Origin: Lonicera japonica
Lineage: Eukaryota > Streptophyta > Magnoliopsida > Dipsacales > Caprifoliaceae
NCBI GenBank assembly: GCA_021464415.1
Contig: CM038469.1
Coordinates: 2,458,501-2,522,500 of the forward strand
Length of the DNA: 64,000 nucleotides
Direction of reading: 5' to 3'
Each line of letters begins with the position of its first letter. Position 1 is the first letter of the stretch. A program made the translations under genes and the position numbers. The notes below the pieces were generated by a model. That model did not search any database. It worked only from the letters and a program-made list of their open reading frames with translations, and was not told the origin of the DNA. Shown here in pieces: positions 11,168-26,610 of the stretch.

Positions 11168-11393
11168 GATCCGGAACATTTTGTCACGTATAGGGCCACT
11201 CTCGGCGATTGAGGGCAAACCAGTCGATTCCAATGCTCGTAATCACCGTTTTTGCTAGAGAAAGGCAGGCTTAAAATTGACTTGGCCATAAATAGAGGGA
11301 GTAACCGAACAAGTTCAAAAGGTTTCTTCTCCTTTTCCTTGGGAGAAAATGAGATGAAAAACTGTGCAAGCCTTGATAATACACTATATAGAA

Positions 11394-14300
11394 ATGGCGC
11401 ACACTGCCAAATTTCTTCAGCCGATTAGGTTTAGGGCATCTTTTACTTCAATAACCTCCCAATCAACAACTCTATGTAAGTACCTTCATTTTAATACATA
11501 CACATAAACACATCTATAAAACCACCAGCACTCCCACATCTTTGAACAAGTGTATTAAGCTGAGGTGAATGAGCCAAGTTTTAAAAATTATGATATGTGA
11601 TTTTTCGCTGTTCTTCACTGTTTTGTGCAGTTTATGGAAAATTTCAACCATTAAAGACTTGGATGAAGGATATTCAACCACTTCAACTACACTTTCGTAT
11701 CCCTGGCTTCCACTGGAAGTTGTATGCACATCAATTTCTTCCTAGGTCCAATTCCTGTAATTCAGGTCTGTCTGTATTCAACACTATATCATGACTCATG
11801 AGATATCGTTTTTGTTTGTGTTTCTTTCTATCAATATATCAAATTTACGCCCATTTGTGTGTCGGAAGTAATTGCTTTTGTTATTAATATACACTTCTGT
11901 GGTTGGTTCGTTGGTTGTCCTTTTGGATTCAATGAACAGAGATTGTTAGTAGTCTCTGATTCTGTCTACTAATTATGCAAACTGGTATTCATTGATATGC
12001 ATTACAAAGTTAACCAATGGTAAACTCAATTAGGTCAATATGATTCTATGCCTGCCAGCCTATGGTGGAATTGTTTGGATAGAAGTATGTGCTTGTTTAT
12101 TTTACCGAAGAGACTCAATCAAGACTATTTTCTATTCCAATGACGACCAATGCATAATTTTGGAAAAACTGAAGTTACAAATTTAACTTAATGTTAGAAA
12201 ATATTTAGCTCAGCTATTGTGGTGGACTACAAAATCATTGTAATGTCAAGGGCTCTAGCTCTTACATGTTTGAGAGTGGTCAATGTGATAATCCTTATGG
12301 GATTTCACACATTCAACCATGTGCATGGTTGCGGGGACTTGACCAGCTATCTATACATTCTAAATGGCGGGGTTAGTTGAGAAGGTTCATACAGAGCTCA
12401 ACCCCACCTGCCCTTCCGGTTTGCAATTCCTCAAAATTTACCGTTTTCGGGATCTGCAATTTCCATGAAGTTTACTCCTTACTGGTTGATTCTGAAGTTA
12501 CTATTTGAGTTTTCTAGGGTTTAAGTCCCCAATGGCACGGTCCACCTCACCAGTTTGCTGGTTGACTCGTTCAGCTCTGATAAGGATGCTATTATATTAA
12601 ACCAAGACTAAATCTGATCTCCATCTTGGTCGCTAAATTACATATTTATGACATATCTCCAATCATTTTGAATTGAACAAAAAATTTAAGTGGATAAGGC
12701 CCCCCCTGGCTGTATGGGTGTGGGGAGGAGTGTCGGTCATACTGAAAGTGTTCGTGTTTCAAGAAATCATTTGGGTTATTTATACAGACGTGAAAAGGCC
12801 ATTTGTCGTTGAGAAATGTTTTTCAATCTAAATTGTGATGATATACTTCATCCTTGATCATTTCTTAACATTTTTTTACATTGTTAGCTTGCTTTCAGGA
12901 CATGAGTATAGTTGGGGGAGTATATTTGGCATGTCAATTGTACTTGGATCTGCCAGCCTTTATCCACGCGTGGCATACTCTATGAATGGTAAAGCAAAAC
13001 ATTTTTGCCGGTGGTTTTCATTCTAAATACTTCATGAGTCTTTACTAGTCACCATCTTAATTCCCAAGTATTAGCACATCCTGCAAAATATTTCTAACAT
13101 CGTGTTATTCAATATTGTAGGTTCTGATGTTTTGGATGATGTTCGTCAAGTTGGTTCGTTGGATGCTTCAGACCAGGAAGAAGATCAAATCGCTTTCTTG
13201 ACTTTTGCAAGGAAGTTGTTGGCGCCTGTTTTTCTCGTTTTAACTGTGTGGATGAACTGGGGTCATCCCATCATTCTTGCATCGAAAGTCCTTCTTATTC
13301 TTTTCACCACAAAGCCCAGCCCTTTCTCGGTTTATATATTCGTTGATCAGGTTAGGAAGCATCATATCTTTATCCAGTGTATGAATTTTACATATATGTT
13401 TATCTGCATCAGATTTATTTTCTTCTTTCGAGGAATGGTATCTTTCACAGGGACATGAACTTGATAATTGAAAGATTATCCAGTGTATGAATTCTACATA
13501 TATGTATATCTGCATCAGATTTATTTTCTTCTTTCGAGGAATGGCATCTTTCACAGGGACATGAACTTGATAATTGAAAGATTTAATGTGCCTGAAGTCG
13601 GTAAGATTTGACTCATGGATAAAATAATAAAATATTGAGAGTGGCAGCCAACTTGGATGAGTCGGTTTTGGTTGGAGAATGTTGATCCCACTACCCTGGC
13701 TAGTGTCCAGGTGGTTTTACTGCTGGGCGTACTATTCATCAGCTTGAACTTAAGTATTGCGTTTAATTTTAATTACTGCTTTTATCCTCTCGCAATATAT
13801 ATATACTAGGTCGTAATTCGTGCCAAAAGCACTATAAACTAAACAAAAAGCATCTTAAATCTTAGCCATACAATTCTTTATCCCATATACATTTTAAAGA
13901 TTCAAAAACCATTTCCCCTTATTATATAGATATAGATATACATATATTTGAAATATTATAATATATACAGAACATCTTTTTGAAGAGCATCTTTTTTTAA
14001 CTAAAGAATGAATTCCCCTTTTGAGAGGGTAAATTTGTAAATATGCGCATGGCTGCTTGAGCTAAGAGATCAACCTAGAGAATTAGCATTGCTTTGGAGA
14101 TTACTGAAATAAAAATCTGCAACCCAAATACTCTCTTCATTCCAAATTAGTGCACGACTGCATTCTTAACAAATATAGAAGTAAACGTGAAATCTTAATT
14201 AGAGGTGGAGGGAGTAACATGTTCTGTGCCTATCTCTGAATTTTCAGGTAGGTGCTTTACTTTTGGTCAGATGTGAATAAAGAAGCTTCCTTCATGTCCA

Positions 14301-15791
14301 TGATAATTTTTTAACATCCTTCTGTACTTTTACCTGAATATTTCAGTTACGGCGTGCATCTCTGCGGCAACACCCCTTCTTGTACAAATTTAAGGTAATT
14401 GTTACACTCGTCAGGTTTCTTATGATATTCTGATATTTACTGAAATACTTAACTTCTTGGAGGTTGTGTTAGAATTTGTAATGTTTTGTGCTATTATTAT
14501 CATCTAATAGTTTGCATCTGTGATCTTTTTGAAAAAACTGAAACGATCATCCTTGAAAGAGGAAAATTACATTGTTAATTGTTCTTTAAATACCAAGGGT
14601 GATTTCAGTGCTGGTACGTTTAATATAAGAGCTCTGAAAAATGCCAAACAACCTAGAGTTTGCAAAAGTAGTTCTGAGTGACTATCACTGTAAGCAAGAA
14701 CACATTCATTTCAGCTATAGATAGCAGTCTCTTATGGCTAGTACTTTTCTGCAAGCCAGCAATCCAAAATATATACGCTCCCTCCTTCAAATTAATAGTC
14801 CTACTTTGACTGTTATACTTTCAAACAAAACACTAATTTCAACTTAGTCAATGGTCAAACACAATTTTTTGCCTTTGTAAAACTTGTTACATTGATTAGT
14901 CTCGAAAAAGAAATGAAAAGTATTAATTGATACGTTCCATAAAGGAGAGTAGGCACTTTAATTTGAGTTGACGGGAGTATATGCGTACATTTCTGGTCAT
15001 AGAATGGAATCTGTAGTTAGGAGAGTAAAATATATCTAGAGTTAATAGATGTGTCACATGGTTATTCGAATCAGCTAGTTATGATTTCCTATTACTACCA
15101 TCAAAGTCTTGCAACTCTCCTCTATGGCACCCGTGTAAATTTAATTCTTCCTTCCAAGTACCGCTATGGAGATATGCAACTTGTCCCCCCTTCCCAATAC
15201 CAACCTATACGAATACTATGATCTATACAATGAGTAGACCACTTCCACAAAATTTTATCTAAAAATTCAATCTAAAACTAGTTGTAATGAAAAATTGATA
15301 TATATGTGCATTTTCGGCCACTGGAATTTTTTATGATCATTTCACCCATTTCTGGACTGAATTTCTTGGTGAAATTTGGTGGAGGTGATCTATTCATGAT
15401 ATGGATCATTTCTACAAATTTTCATTCAAAAATTACCCATTTACCCTTCCAAATGTGTATCCCTTCTTTTTGTTAAAGAGAGAGATTCCCTCTTTCTAGC
15501 CTTTCTCTTCTCTCTATATATAGCAGTAACTTTTAACATCATGTTGTGCATATATATGTATGTATTCTAATACGTTATTTCACTATGCAGTCGTTGTATG
15601 CAAAGAAAGTTGAGGTTGAAGACTACACATTTCTCTGCGTGGCTAGAGTTGAAATAGAAGACAAGAGGTTGACTTTAATTGGAATTTTGGGTAATTGGTG
15701 GGTCTTGCAATTTATACCATGCGAGGGAGCACTTACTGCACTTAAGAACAGAACTCTGAATTATATTAGGAATTCAGTTAGTGAGTATTAG
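11394..15791 (+). CDS. Unrecognised plant membrane protein with a putative organelle-targeting N terminus (gene X), six exons, 261 aa
   Basis: Exons by phase-matched GT-AG junctions: 11394-11475, 11631-11765, 12899-12988, 13121-13350, 14347-14394, 15591-15791; the 786-nt CDS closes on TAG. The first 30 residues (MAHTAKFLQPIRFRASFTSI...) are basic and rich in Ser/Thr with no acid, like a mitochondrial or plastid transit peptide. Hydrophobic stretches at about residues 82-100 (SIFGMSIVLGSASLYP) and 135-172 (LLAPVFLVLTVWMNW, then IILASKVLLILF) look membrane-spanning. An acidic segment (SDQEEDQ) precedes the second, and a soluble C-terminal domain (about 196-261) follows. I do not recognise the family and give no function. 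Support is the exact phase continuity across five introns and good splice sites. The start is the first ATG before the transit-like stretch. Confidence 0.78.
13371..13583. repeat. Tandem duplication in intron 4 of gene X, 106-bp unit
   Basis: TATCCAGTGTATGAATT...GATAATTGAAAGAT occurs at 13371 and 13477 with few differences. The unit begins just after the exon 4 donor, so the first 20 bp of the intron are not copied. Confidence 0.88.
14131..14214. mobile_element. Stowaway-like MITE remnant (84 bp) in intron 4 of gene X
   Basis: The ends CTCTCTTCATTCCAAATTAG and ...AATTAGAGGTGGAGGGAG are inverted copies and the element is flanked by TA on both sides, as for Tc1/mariner-mobilised Stowaway elements. 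Confidence 0.6.
14776..14977. mobile_element. Stowaway-like MITE in intron 5 of gene X
   Basis: It starts CGCTCCCTCCTTCAAATTAA, ends TTTGAGTTGACGGGAG and is flanked by TA. It shares the interior ACTTTGACTG...ACTAATTTCAACTTAGTCAA with the element at 37142, so the two are one subfamily. Confidence 0.7.
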
Positions 15792-15958
15792 CTGCCTGTT
15801 GATTGGTGCTGTCGTTGAGAAGCTACTATGAGTTTTTGGTTCATTATATACTCCCTATGTTTTGTATATTGGATAATATTACATTTAATATCAATTAATA
15901 TTTGGCATTCCAATGCATGATGATCAATCTCAAATACACTTGTATGTGATATAATAAT

Positions 15959-16069
15959 AGGGAAATGATATTAGCACTTCACAAACATGCTACATTCCAA
16001 AATCACCTTTAGTCACCTTTAGCGACTAGAGTATTTTTAATTTTTTATGAAGTGCTACTATCGTTACTC
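15959..16069. mobile_element. Small MITE (AGGGAAATGATATTAG family)
   Basis: The start GGGAAATGATATTAGCACTT pairs with the reverse complement of the end (GAGTAACGATAGTAGCACTT). It lies 167 bp downstream of the gene X stop codon. Related to 10732-10882. Confidence 0.62.
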
Positions 16070-16660
16070 AATATAACATTATTGTGATTATTAAATTGGA
16101 CTCTTAATTTAAAATGTAGTAAGTCATATTGTCAAAGTAATACCTAGTATGTGAAAGCAATTTGTAACAATAGAAGCATAAAGTTCAAAAAAGGTCAACC
16201 AATTCAAGTTTCACCTTTTTACCCCCCTCTTTTTTTTTTGTTAAAAAAATTAAGGGCGGTTTAAATTTCTCTTAAAATTCTATAAACATGGAAAAACCTT
16301 ATCTTCCATCTCGATAAGTTGTATATTTGAGAAAGGGTGGAGGTTGTCTACAACCTCTCTCCTCAACCAACTCAAGTTTCACTTATTACATGAATCCGGG
16401 CATCTATTTGAATTCTGAGATCTGAGTTAATTTTTTTTTCCTCTTCTTAATTACAAGAATCCGTATTTAAATGTTGAAGAAGTCCTTTAAATTTACTGCG
16501 TATTTACACCTTGTCTGTTGTATTTAACTATGAAAAAGTATTTTAAATTTACTATTAAAAAAACACTAATTTTAACTTCATTAAGTGTATTATAATTTTT
16601 ATAATTTATTATTATATTAAATTTAGAAAGCATTTGAACACACACAATAGTATAGTACTA
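16070..16660. other. Intergenic, AT-rich, nothing recognised
   Basis: No coding frame of note. A T run lies at 16231-16240. Confidence 0.5.
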
Positions 16661-16667
16661 TAACCAC

Positions 16668-16870
16668 CAAGTATGGCCCAGTAATCACCACTCTGGAGTT
16701 AGCGGTGGTGGGTTCGACTGGGAACTCCCCAGGTCAAATCTCGCCAGTTGCAAAAACTTTTAGTGGCCAGCAGCGTGTTTTACCGTAGAGTATAGTTGAA
16801 GTATCCAGAAACTGGTCTAGACACTCATGACTCGATTACTGTGGTCACATGTTCGTTATTTATCACTTGC
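16668..16870 (+). mobile_element. Probable tRNA-derived SINE
   Basis: TATGGCCCAGTAATCACC resembles an A box and GGTGGGTTCGACTGGGA a B box, about 35 bp apart, followed by a non-coding body. I could not find a target-site duplication or an A-rich tail, so the ends are approximate. A tRNA gene is unlikely because no cloverleaf can be closed around these boxes. Confidence 0.45.
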
Positions 16871-16984
16871 ATCCGAATAATAGAGGCATTGAGTATACAC
16901 AAAAATCTAGTGCAAGTTTGTTTGGTCGCTTGATCAAGCATCCAAACATCTTCCAATGACTTAAGTTATGAGAAATACATAACT

Positions 16985-17440
16985 GCATGTGTTTTTGATT
17001 TGATTTGGGGTGAGAATTAAGCAAACCCAAACTCAAATCGAAAATGAAAATTCGATTTCGGTTTCAGTTTCTAAATATTCGAAATTCAGGTTTGAACCAA
17101 ACTTTTTGGTTCGGTTTTATTTGATTTTAATATATATTTTTTTCAAAAAATTAAATGTAATATTGATAAGTATTATACAACAAAAACAATTTTAAAAATA
17201 GTATTCTTAACACACACAAGCACTTCCAAGTTTAAATAAAAAATGGTGGCAATGAAAATAACTTCCAAAAAATTTAACAAACCATTCAAATTCAAATACA
17301 AAGGCCTAGACAATCTATAAATTACGCATATTAGCACACAAGCGACATTATTTTGTGGTTATTTTCGGTTTGATTCAATTCGGTACTAGCGAGACCCAGA
17401 CCTGAACCGAACCTCTTAGGTTTAGGTTTGGGTTTTTTTA
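16985..17440. other. Possible degraded inverted-repeat element upstream of the PPR gene
   Basis: CAAACCCAAACTCAAATCG near 17023 and the reverse complement of GTTTAGGTTTGGGTTTTT near 17420 are similar, and the interior carries several GGTTCGGTTT-like motifs. The ends are not sharp and no duplication was found. A T run follows at 17457-17477. Confidence 0.35.
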
Positions 17441-17713
17441 TTTCAATTTCAGTGTTATTTTTTTTTTTTTTTTTTTTGACTGGTTCGAATCAATTGCGTA
17501 CGGGCATTCGGTTTTCGGGTCAGTCACAACACGGCTATAAGCAACTACCCCGGCCTGTCAGTCCGACATTGAGCTCTCTTCTAGTAGCCATATCATGCCC
17601 ATTTTCGTATTTACAGAAGATTCACAACCCGCAAGCAATATTCATTTTTTCTTAGCTGTTTTTTCTTAAATTTTCTCGCCAACTAACATAACTGACTATT
17701 GCAAATTTGCAAC

Positions 17714-19900
17714 ATGAATGGTGCCTTCAAAAGTCTCTTAGCTATCAATCCAACCAAGAGCTTCAAATCCTACGTAGAGACAAGTATTTTTCTATTAAAA
17801 GATTTCTCCAAACAAGGCTCCATCACTCGAGGGAGTGTACTTCATGGCCATTTGATCAAAACGGGTATTTCTTCAGAGAGATATGTAACTATTAAATTGC
17901 TTATTATGTATCTGAATCACAGAAGAACTTCCGAAGCTGATCAAATTCTGAAAGATTTTAATGGGTTTGATATGGTTGTTCATAATTGCTTGATTTCTGC
18001 TAACGTGGACTGGGGAAATCTCGATGAAGCTCGCAAATTGTTCGATGAAATGCCTGAGAGAAATGACGTTTCTTGGACTGCGTTGATATCAGGTTTCTTA
18101 AAATGTGGCAGAGTGGAAGAGTCCATGTGGTACTTTGAGAGGAACCCATTTCAGAATGTGGTTTCATGGACAGCAGCAATCAGTGGTTTTGCGAAACATG
18201 GGTTAATCGGCAAAGCACTGAAACTCTTTTTGGAAATGCTACAATCTGGGGTTAGGCCTAATGACGTTACTTTTTCTTCTGTTGTACAAGCTGCTGCAGG
18301 GTTGGGTGACTTCACGTTGGGAATGAGCATTTTGGGGTTGATTATTAAAGTGGGCTTTGATGACAATGTTTCTATATCTAATTCTCTCATTACATTCAGT
18401 TTAAGGTTGGGTAAACTTGATTTAGCACGGAAAATTTTTCATCAGATGGAAAAGAAAGATGTTGTTTCTTGGACTGCTATCCTGGACATGTATGTTGAGA
18501 TGGGGGACTTGAGAGAAGCTCGTCGAATCTTTGATGAGATGCCTGAAAGAAATGAAGTTTCTTGGAGTGCAATGATTGCAAGGTACAGTCAGAGTGGTTG
18601 TCCAGAAGACGCAGTGAAACTCTTCAGTCAGATGATTCGAAGTGGTTTCAGCCCAAACATATCGTGCTTTGCTAGCATTACTAGTGCATTGGCTAACCTT
18701 GAGGCTTTGCAAGCAGGGATGAATGTCCATGCACTTGTTGTGAAATCTGGGATAGAAAAAGATGTTTTCATTGGTAGCTCACTTATTGACTTGTATTGTT
18801 CATGCGGCAATAGCAGAGATGGGCGCTTAGTGTTTGACTTGATTCAGGAAAAGAATGTCGTTTGCTGGAATTCAATGATCACTGGGTATAGTTTCAATGG
18901 CCAGCTAGAAGATGCTAAGGAGCTATTTGACCAGATACCCAAGAAAAATATTGTCTCTTGGAATTCTATGGTTTCTGGTTACTTAGAAAATGAACAGTAT
19001 GATAAGGTGTTAGAAGTGTTCAATGAGATGCTTCTGTTGGGGGGAAAACCTGATAAATCTACTTTCTCAAGCGTTCTATGTGCTTGTGCTGGCATAGCCT
19101 CATTAGAAAAGGGCAAGAACCTCCATGCCAAAATTGTAAAACTTGGGTTTCAGAATGATATTTTTATGGGCACAGCACTTGTTGACATGTATTCAAAGTC
19201 TGGCAATATTGAAAGCTCTAAGCAAGTCTTCAATAGAATGCCCTATAAAAATGATGTTTCTTGGACTGCTATGATTCAAGGGCTTTCAGAAAGTGGTTTT
19301 GCAGAAGAATCTCTTATTCTGTTTGAAGAAATGGAAAGGACTTCATCTTGTGCACCCAACGAGCTCATTTTCTTGGCAGTTTTATTTGCTTGTTCCCATT
19401 GTGGGCTAGTAGATAAAGGACTTAAGTACTTCAACTCAATGGAGAAGGTTTATGGTATAAAGCCGAATGAGAGACACTATACATGTGTGGTGGATATGCT
19501 CTCCCGATCAGGATGTCTTTCTGAGGCGGAAAAGTTTATTGCAAGCATGCCATGTCAACCCGAGGTCAATTCATGGGCAGCTTTATTAAGTGGTTGTAAA
19601 ACATATAGGGATGAGAGAATAGCTGAAAGGGCAGCCAAGAAGATATGGGAATTGGCAGAGAAGAAGTCTGGAGGTTATGTACTTTTGTCAAATATTTATG
19701 CTTCAGCTGGTAGATGGGTTGACGTTTTGAATACTAGAAAATTGATGAAGGAGAAAGGGTTGAAGAAAAGTGGTGGTTGTAGTTGGGTTGAGGTGAGGAA
19801 TAAAGTCCATTATTTTTATTCTCAGGATGGAACTCACTCTCAGTTCCCTGAGATATATGGAATTTTAGAACTTTTGAATTCTGAAATGCTGATAATTTAG
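17714..19900 (+). CDS. PLS-class pentatricopeptide repeat protein with E/E+ C terminus, intronless, 728 aa
   Basis: PPR proteins bind organellar RNA in a sequence-specific way, and PLS-class members mostly direct C-to-U editing or RNA processing in mitochondria or plastids. The protein is almost entirely PPR repeats of P, L and S type (blocks such as ARKLFDEMPERNDVSWTALI, VFNRMPYKNDVSWTAMIQGL). It then has an E-type segment (NSWAALLSGCKTYRDERIAE...GGYVLLSNIYASAGRW...GCSWVEV) and an E+-like end (VHYFYSQDGTHSQFPEIY). It stops without a DYW deaminase domain, so if it edits it would need a DYW partner in trans. I chose ATG 17714; the frame opens slightly upstream only from a non-ATG codon. A single exon is normal for this family. 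The PPR arrays differ in every gene, so I cannot name the orthologue or the RNA target. Confidence 0.93.
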   Translation: MNGAFKSLLAINPTKSFKSYVETSIFLLKDFSKQGSITRGSVLHGHLIKTGISSERYVTIKLLIMYLNHRRTSEADQILKDFNGFDMVVHNCLISANVDWGNLDEARKLFDEMPERNDVSWTALISGFLKCGRVEESMWYFERNPFQNVVSWTAAISGFAKHGLIGKALKLFLEMLQSGVRPNDVTFSSVVQAAAGLGDFTLGMSILGLIIKVGFDDNVSISNSLITFSLRLGKLDLARKIFHQMEKKDVVSWTAILDMYVEMGDLREARRIFDEMPERNEVSWSAMIARYSQSGCPEDAVKLFSQMIRSGFSPNISCFASITSALANLEALQAGMNVHALVVKSGIEKDVFIGSSLIDLYCSCGNSRDGRLVFDLIQEKNVVCWNSMITGYSFNGQLEDAKELFDQIPKKNIVSWNSMVSGYLENEQYDKVLEVFNEMLLLGGKPDKSTFSSVLCACAGIASLEKGKNLHAKIVKLGFQNDIFMGTALVDMYSKSGNIESSKQVFNRMPYKNDVSWTAMIQGLSESGFAEESLILFEEMERTSSCAPNELIFLAVLFACSHCGLVDKGLKYFNSMEKVYGIKPNERHYTCVVDMLSRSGCLSEAEKFIASMPCQPEVNSWAALLSGCKTYRDERIAERAAKKIWELAEKKSGGYVLLSNIYASAGRWVDVLNTRKLMKEKGLKKSGGCSWVEVRNKVHYFYSQDGTHSQFPEIYGILELLNSEMLII

Positions 19901-22447
19901 AAACATATTTCAGAGATATGTGGCTTCCAAAAAAAAGGGGAATCTAGTGAGTTTTGTGAGCAGTTTAGAGCGTGGGATTGAAGTTAAGAAGCTAAAATTG
20001 TGAAGCATTTACGTGGTAGCATGTGGTACCCTATATGGCCAATCAAAACCGTAAAAAACTTCAAGTTCCATTGAATTTCTGATTCAGAAGGGGCTATATG
20101 ATAAAATCTCTGGTGGACCAGTGTGGGAACATGGGTTTGGTTCTATGAGCAGCCACTTTCCACAAATTTTCCTAAGGTTACATTTCACAATGTACCACAT
20201 TGGCAGGATCAACAAGGGGTGATGGCATTCATCCTTTTCTTCTTTCCTTCATCCATAAACTGTTCATCACCACAATCCAAGAGCATTTTTGGCAATGAGA
20301 TAATTTCTGATATGAGGTAGCTTCAGCTTGGAAATGATTATTTTCAATCAAGTGGCCCTAGTACACCTGGTTTTCAGTGAAATTTTTGGCTGCTAAAAGA
20401 CTGAAAATACATTGGCACCTGATTTTCTTCAAAATTTTATTCACGTAATCAAACTAATATTCATGTTTAAGAAATTTAACTTTAACTTTTTTAACAGAAA
20501 GTTGTTGCCACAATAGTGACCCCAAGGTTTGCTGTGCAAAAACACCTTTAGAGAGAATGTTGATGTGTGTTGCCGCAGGTACTAATTCCAGCAGTGGTTT
20601 GGGAGAAACTGCATTCAATGTGGCGTTCACTGCTTTTGTCCAGCCAATCTTTCTTTGTCAAGGTGCGTAATTGAATATTTCCAGATGCTGAGAGCATCTT
20701 GCTAGTTGATGACAATTTGATCAACTCTTTACTGGTTAGTCCAGAGAAGAACCAAAAATATCCTAATTCACACTTAAAATTTGCTTATATTCTTGTATGA
20801 ATTATTTATTAATGATGCAGTGGACACGCTTAATGACTTCGATTTGATGCCTCTTTTGTGGCTTGTTCTTTAACACTAAATCTAACAATTTGTTCATGGA
20901 CACCATTCATTCAGATATCATGATATTCAAAAGAACTTGTAAGATAATTGTATGTATAATGGCTTTTGCCTCTAGCTCCGTCACTCTCTCACATATTTCT
21001 TTTTTCTATTTTAATTAGGGTTGGTAAACAAGTGGGTGCCTAACTGTTGTTTTTTCGTCCAAAAGTCAGAAATTGTCCTTTTCTTCCATCTATCTGTCTC
21101 CTACCGAATTAGGTGCACCTATTTACTATCTCATTAAAATTCGGTTACAAAACCAATTCCAATCTTCAAAGAAAATATGTTCCATGCAGCCAACCCAAGT
21201 AGACACTTCTAGTTGAATTATTTTTTAGCGAGGACATAAGGAGTAAGAGAAAAGATTGGGTACTCCAGTACAAGGTGACACTACATCACCTCAATAATTG
21301 CACTACATGTAAGATGGATTGGATCCCTCTAAAGTAATAAAACTTACTCAAAAATACTATATAATCACCCCTGTGGGACCCTAATACTTTACACAAACAT
21401 CATATAAGATGGATTGAATCCCTCAAAAGTAATAAAACTTACTCAAAAATACTACATAATCACCCCCATGTGGTACCCAAATATCTTACGCGGATCAGGA
21501 TCATTGGAGCAACTATAGCATAATGTAGTATTAGGTTTCACGTGATATATGAGATTTACCCAATATTTAATCCGACAGTATGATCCCAAATGAACGAACA
21601 GTGGTAAGAGACAAATGAGGATGAGGGTTGGGAGGTGATTTTGATTTGATAAAAAGAGAAACCCATCAGAAAATCGGATCTAATTAATGCGTACCTGCCT
21701 ACTGTCATTCATTCTGTTGTTATCAGATAGGTCCCAATCTACCTTTAGCAATTAACACATATCCATCGGTCCCAAACTAAGATATATTAAATGGCCACAT
21801 GGACAACTAGGTGCTCAATAAATGAAGCGGCTCTCTTTTTCTACAACATGACTAATGCAAAGATTAGAATATATTGAAATGGTGTGGTAATGCATTAAAC
21901 TCGATCACTTCATAATTGAAGAACCTACATCGACTTAAATTCAATTGAAGTACAATTGTGTAAACTAATTATTATTTAAAGAATTTTATTTATTTTGGTC
22001 TTTATTTGAAATAAATATTGGGTACTTCAAAAATATTATCAGATTGACCTACAAAAAGATTGAATTATTATCAGAACTGAAATCAATAACCAAAATAATA
22101 AATGTTTATGCTATGAAACACGAAAAATATTGAATACTCCTAGAGATCCCGTGGACTAATTTTACACCAACCAATTGATAGGCTAGGAAAGTTTGAATAA
22201 TGAATGACCGGTTAAATACAATAGTTAAAAGTTGTCGAAATTTAAAACAAATAATTCCCAGGTTAATACTTGCCTCTCTGAAAATAAAATAGTTTTCGTG
22301 TGACTATGAAACAAATCCAAGAACATGAACAAATAATTACTCCGTAACAAAAAATATTAAAGACTAACCAACCAAAATTGCGTAAGAACATTTCAACGTG
22401 ATAATGAGGAGAGAGTAGGACACGTGTTTGGTCTATTTGCCGGGCAC
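19901..22447. other. Intergenic region between the PPR gene and CRK-A
   Basis: The first few hundred bases are probably PPR 3' UTR. A segment at 20579-20661 has an acceptor-like CCGCAG in front and a donor-like AAG|GTGCG behind, but no frame that links to anything, so I do not call it an exon. The rest is AT-rich and holds a 95-bp duplication (listed separately). Confidence 0.5.
21310..21490. repeat. Tandem duplication, 95-bp unit
   Basis: TAAGATGGATTGGATCCCTC and the following AAAGTAATAAAACTTACTC block occur at 21310 and 21405 with about 90% identity by eye. Confidence 0.85.
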
Positions 22448-22448
22448 C

Positions 22449-22449
22449 C

Positions 22450-22487
<38 letters not shown>
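22449..22487. repeat. (TTA)n microsatellite
   Basis: About 12 uninterrupted TTA/ATT units. Confidence 0.95.
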
Positions 22488-22999
22488 ATGACCCTCACCA
22501 ACCATCGCTCTCCTTTGTCATAACTCTTCATCAAAGCCATAATTAGCCTATTTCTCCTTCGCCAAAGAACTTTGATATAGTAGATATAAATCAATGAAGA
22601 AACCCATAAATTAGTGAAGTTGAAAACAAAAAAGTCAAAAAACACATCATTGAGAAGAAAAAATGACACTTTCTGGAAAAATGAAAGCATGTGATACTAT
22701 ATTACACTGACAACTATTACATTCGATAATTTCTAATAGACTATCACACAAAGGCCAACTATGAGCTAGAATCTTAAAATCTCTTCTTTGTTGCCATTCC
22801 CCCAAAAATCTTGATACAATCATTCATCCTTTCAAAACTCCCATCAAATTTCTCCTTTACATCCCATGAAAGCACGTATGCCTTTTGGTCTAAAATTCCC
22901 CAGCTTAGAAGATGTTCAAATATATTCATTACATGTAAATTGACGTATGCTGGGAAATTATTGGATCTTTGGATTTAAATTATCACTTCAACTCTTCAC

Positions 23000-26444
<3,445 letters not shown>

Positions 26445-26573
26445 GTAATTTTGATCAGCTTTGAGTATTATTATTTATGGGATGATGATGATGATGATGA
26501 TTTGTTTTAGCTTGTAACTCTGTTTTGCAGCAGTTTTGCGAGGGGGTGTGGTAAATGGTAGTGAATTTTGCGC

Positions 26574-26610
<37 letters not shown>

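Noticed and set aside
17428..17655. Open frame just upstream of the PPR gene
   Set aside because: It runs through a T homopolymer, has no recognisable domain, and its composition is that of non-coding DNA. A spliced leader for the PPR gene is not needed.
20579..20661. Exon-like segment with splice-like borders downstream of the PPR gene
   Set aside because: No neighbouring exon, start or stop matches its phase, and it lies within the likely PPR 3' UTR.
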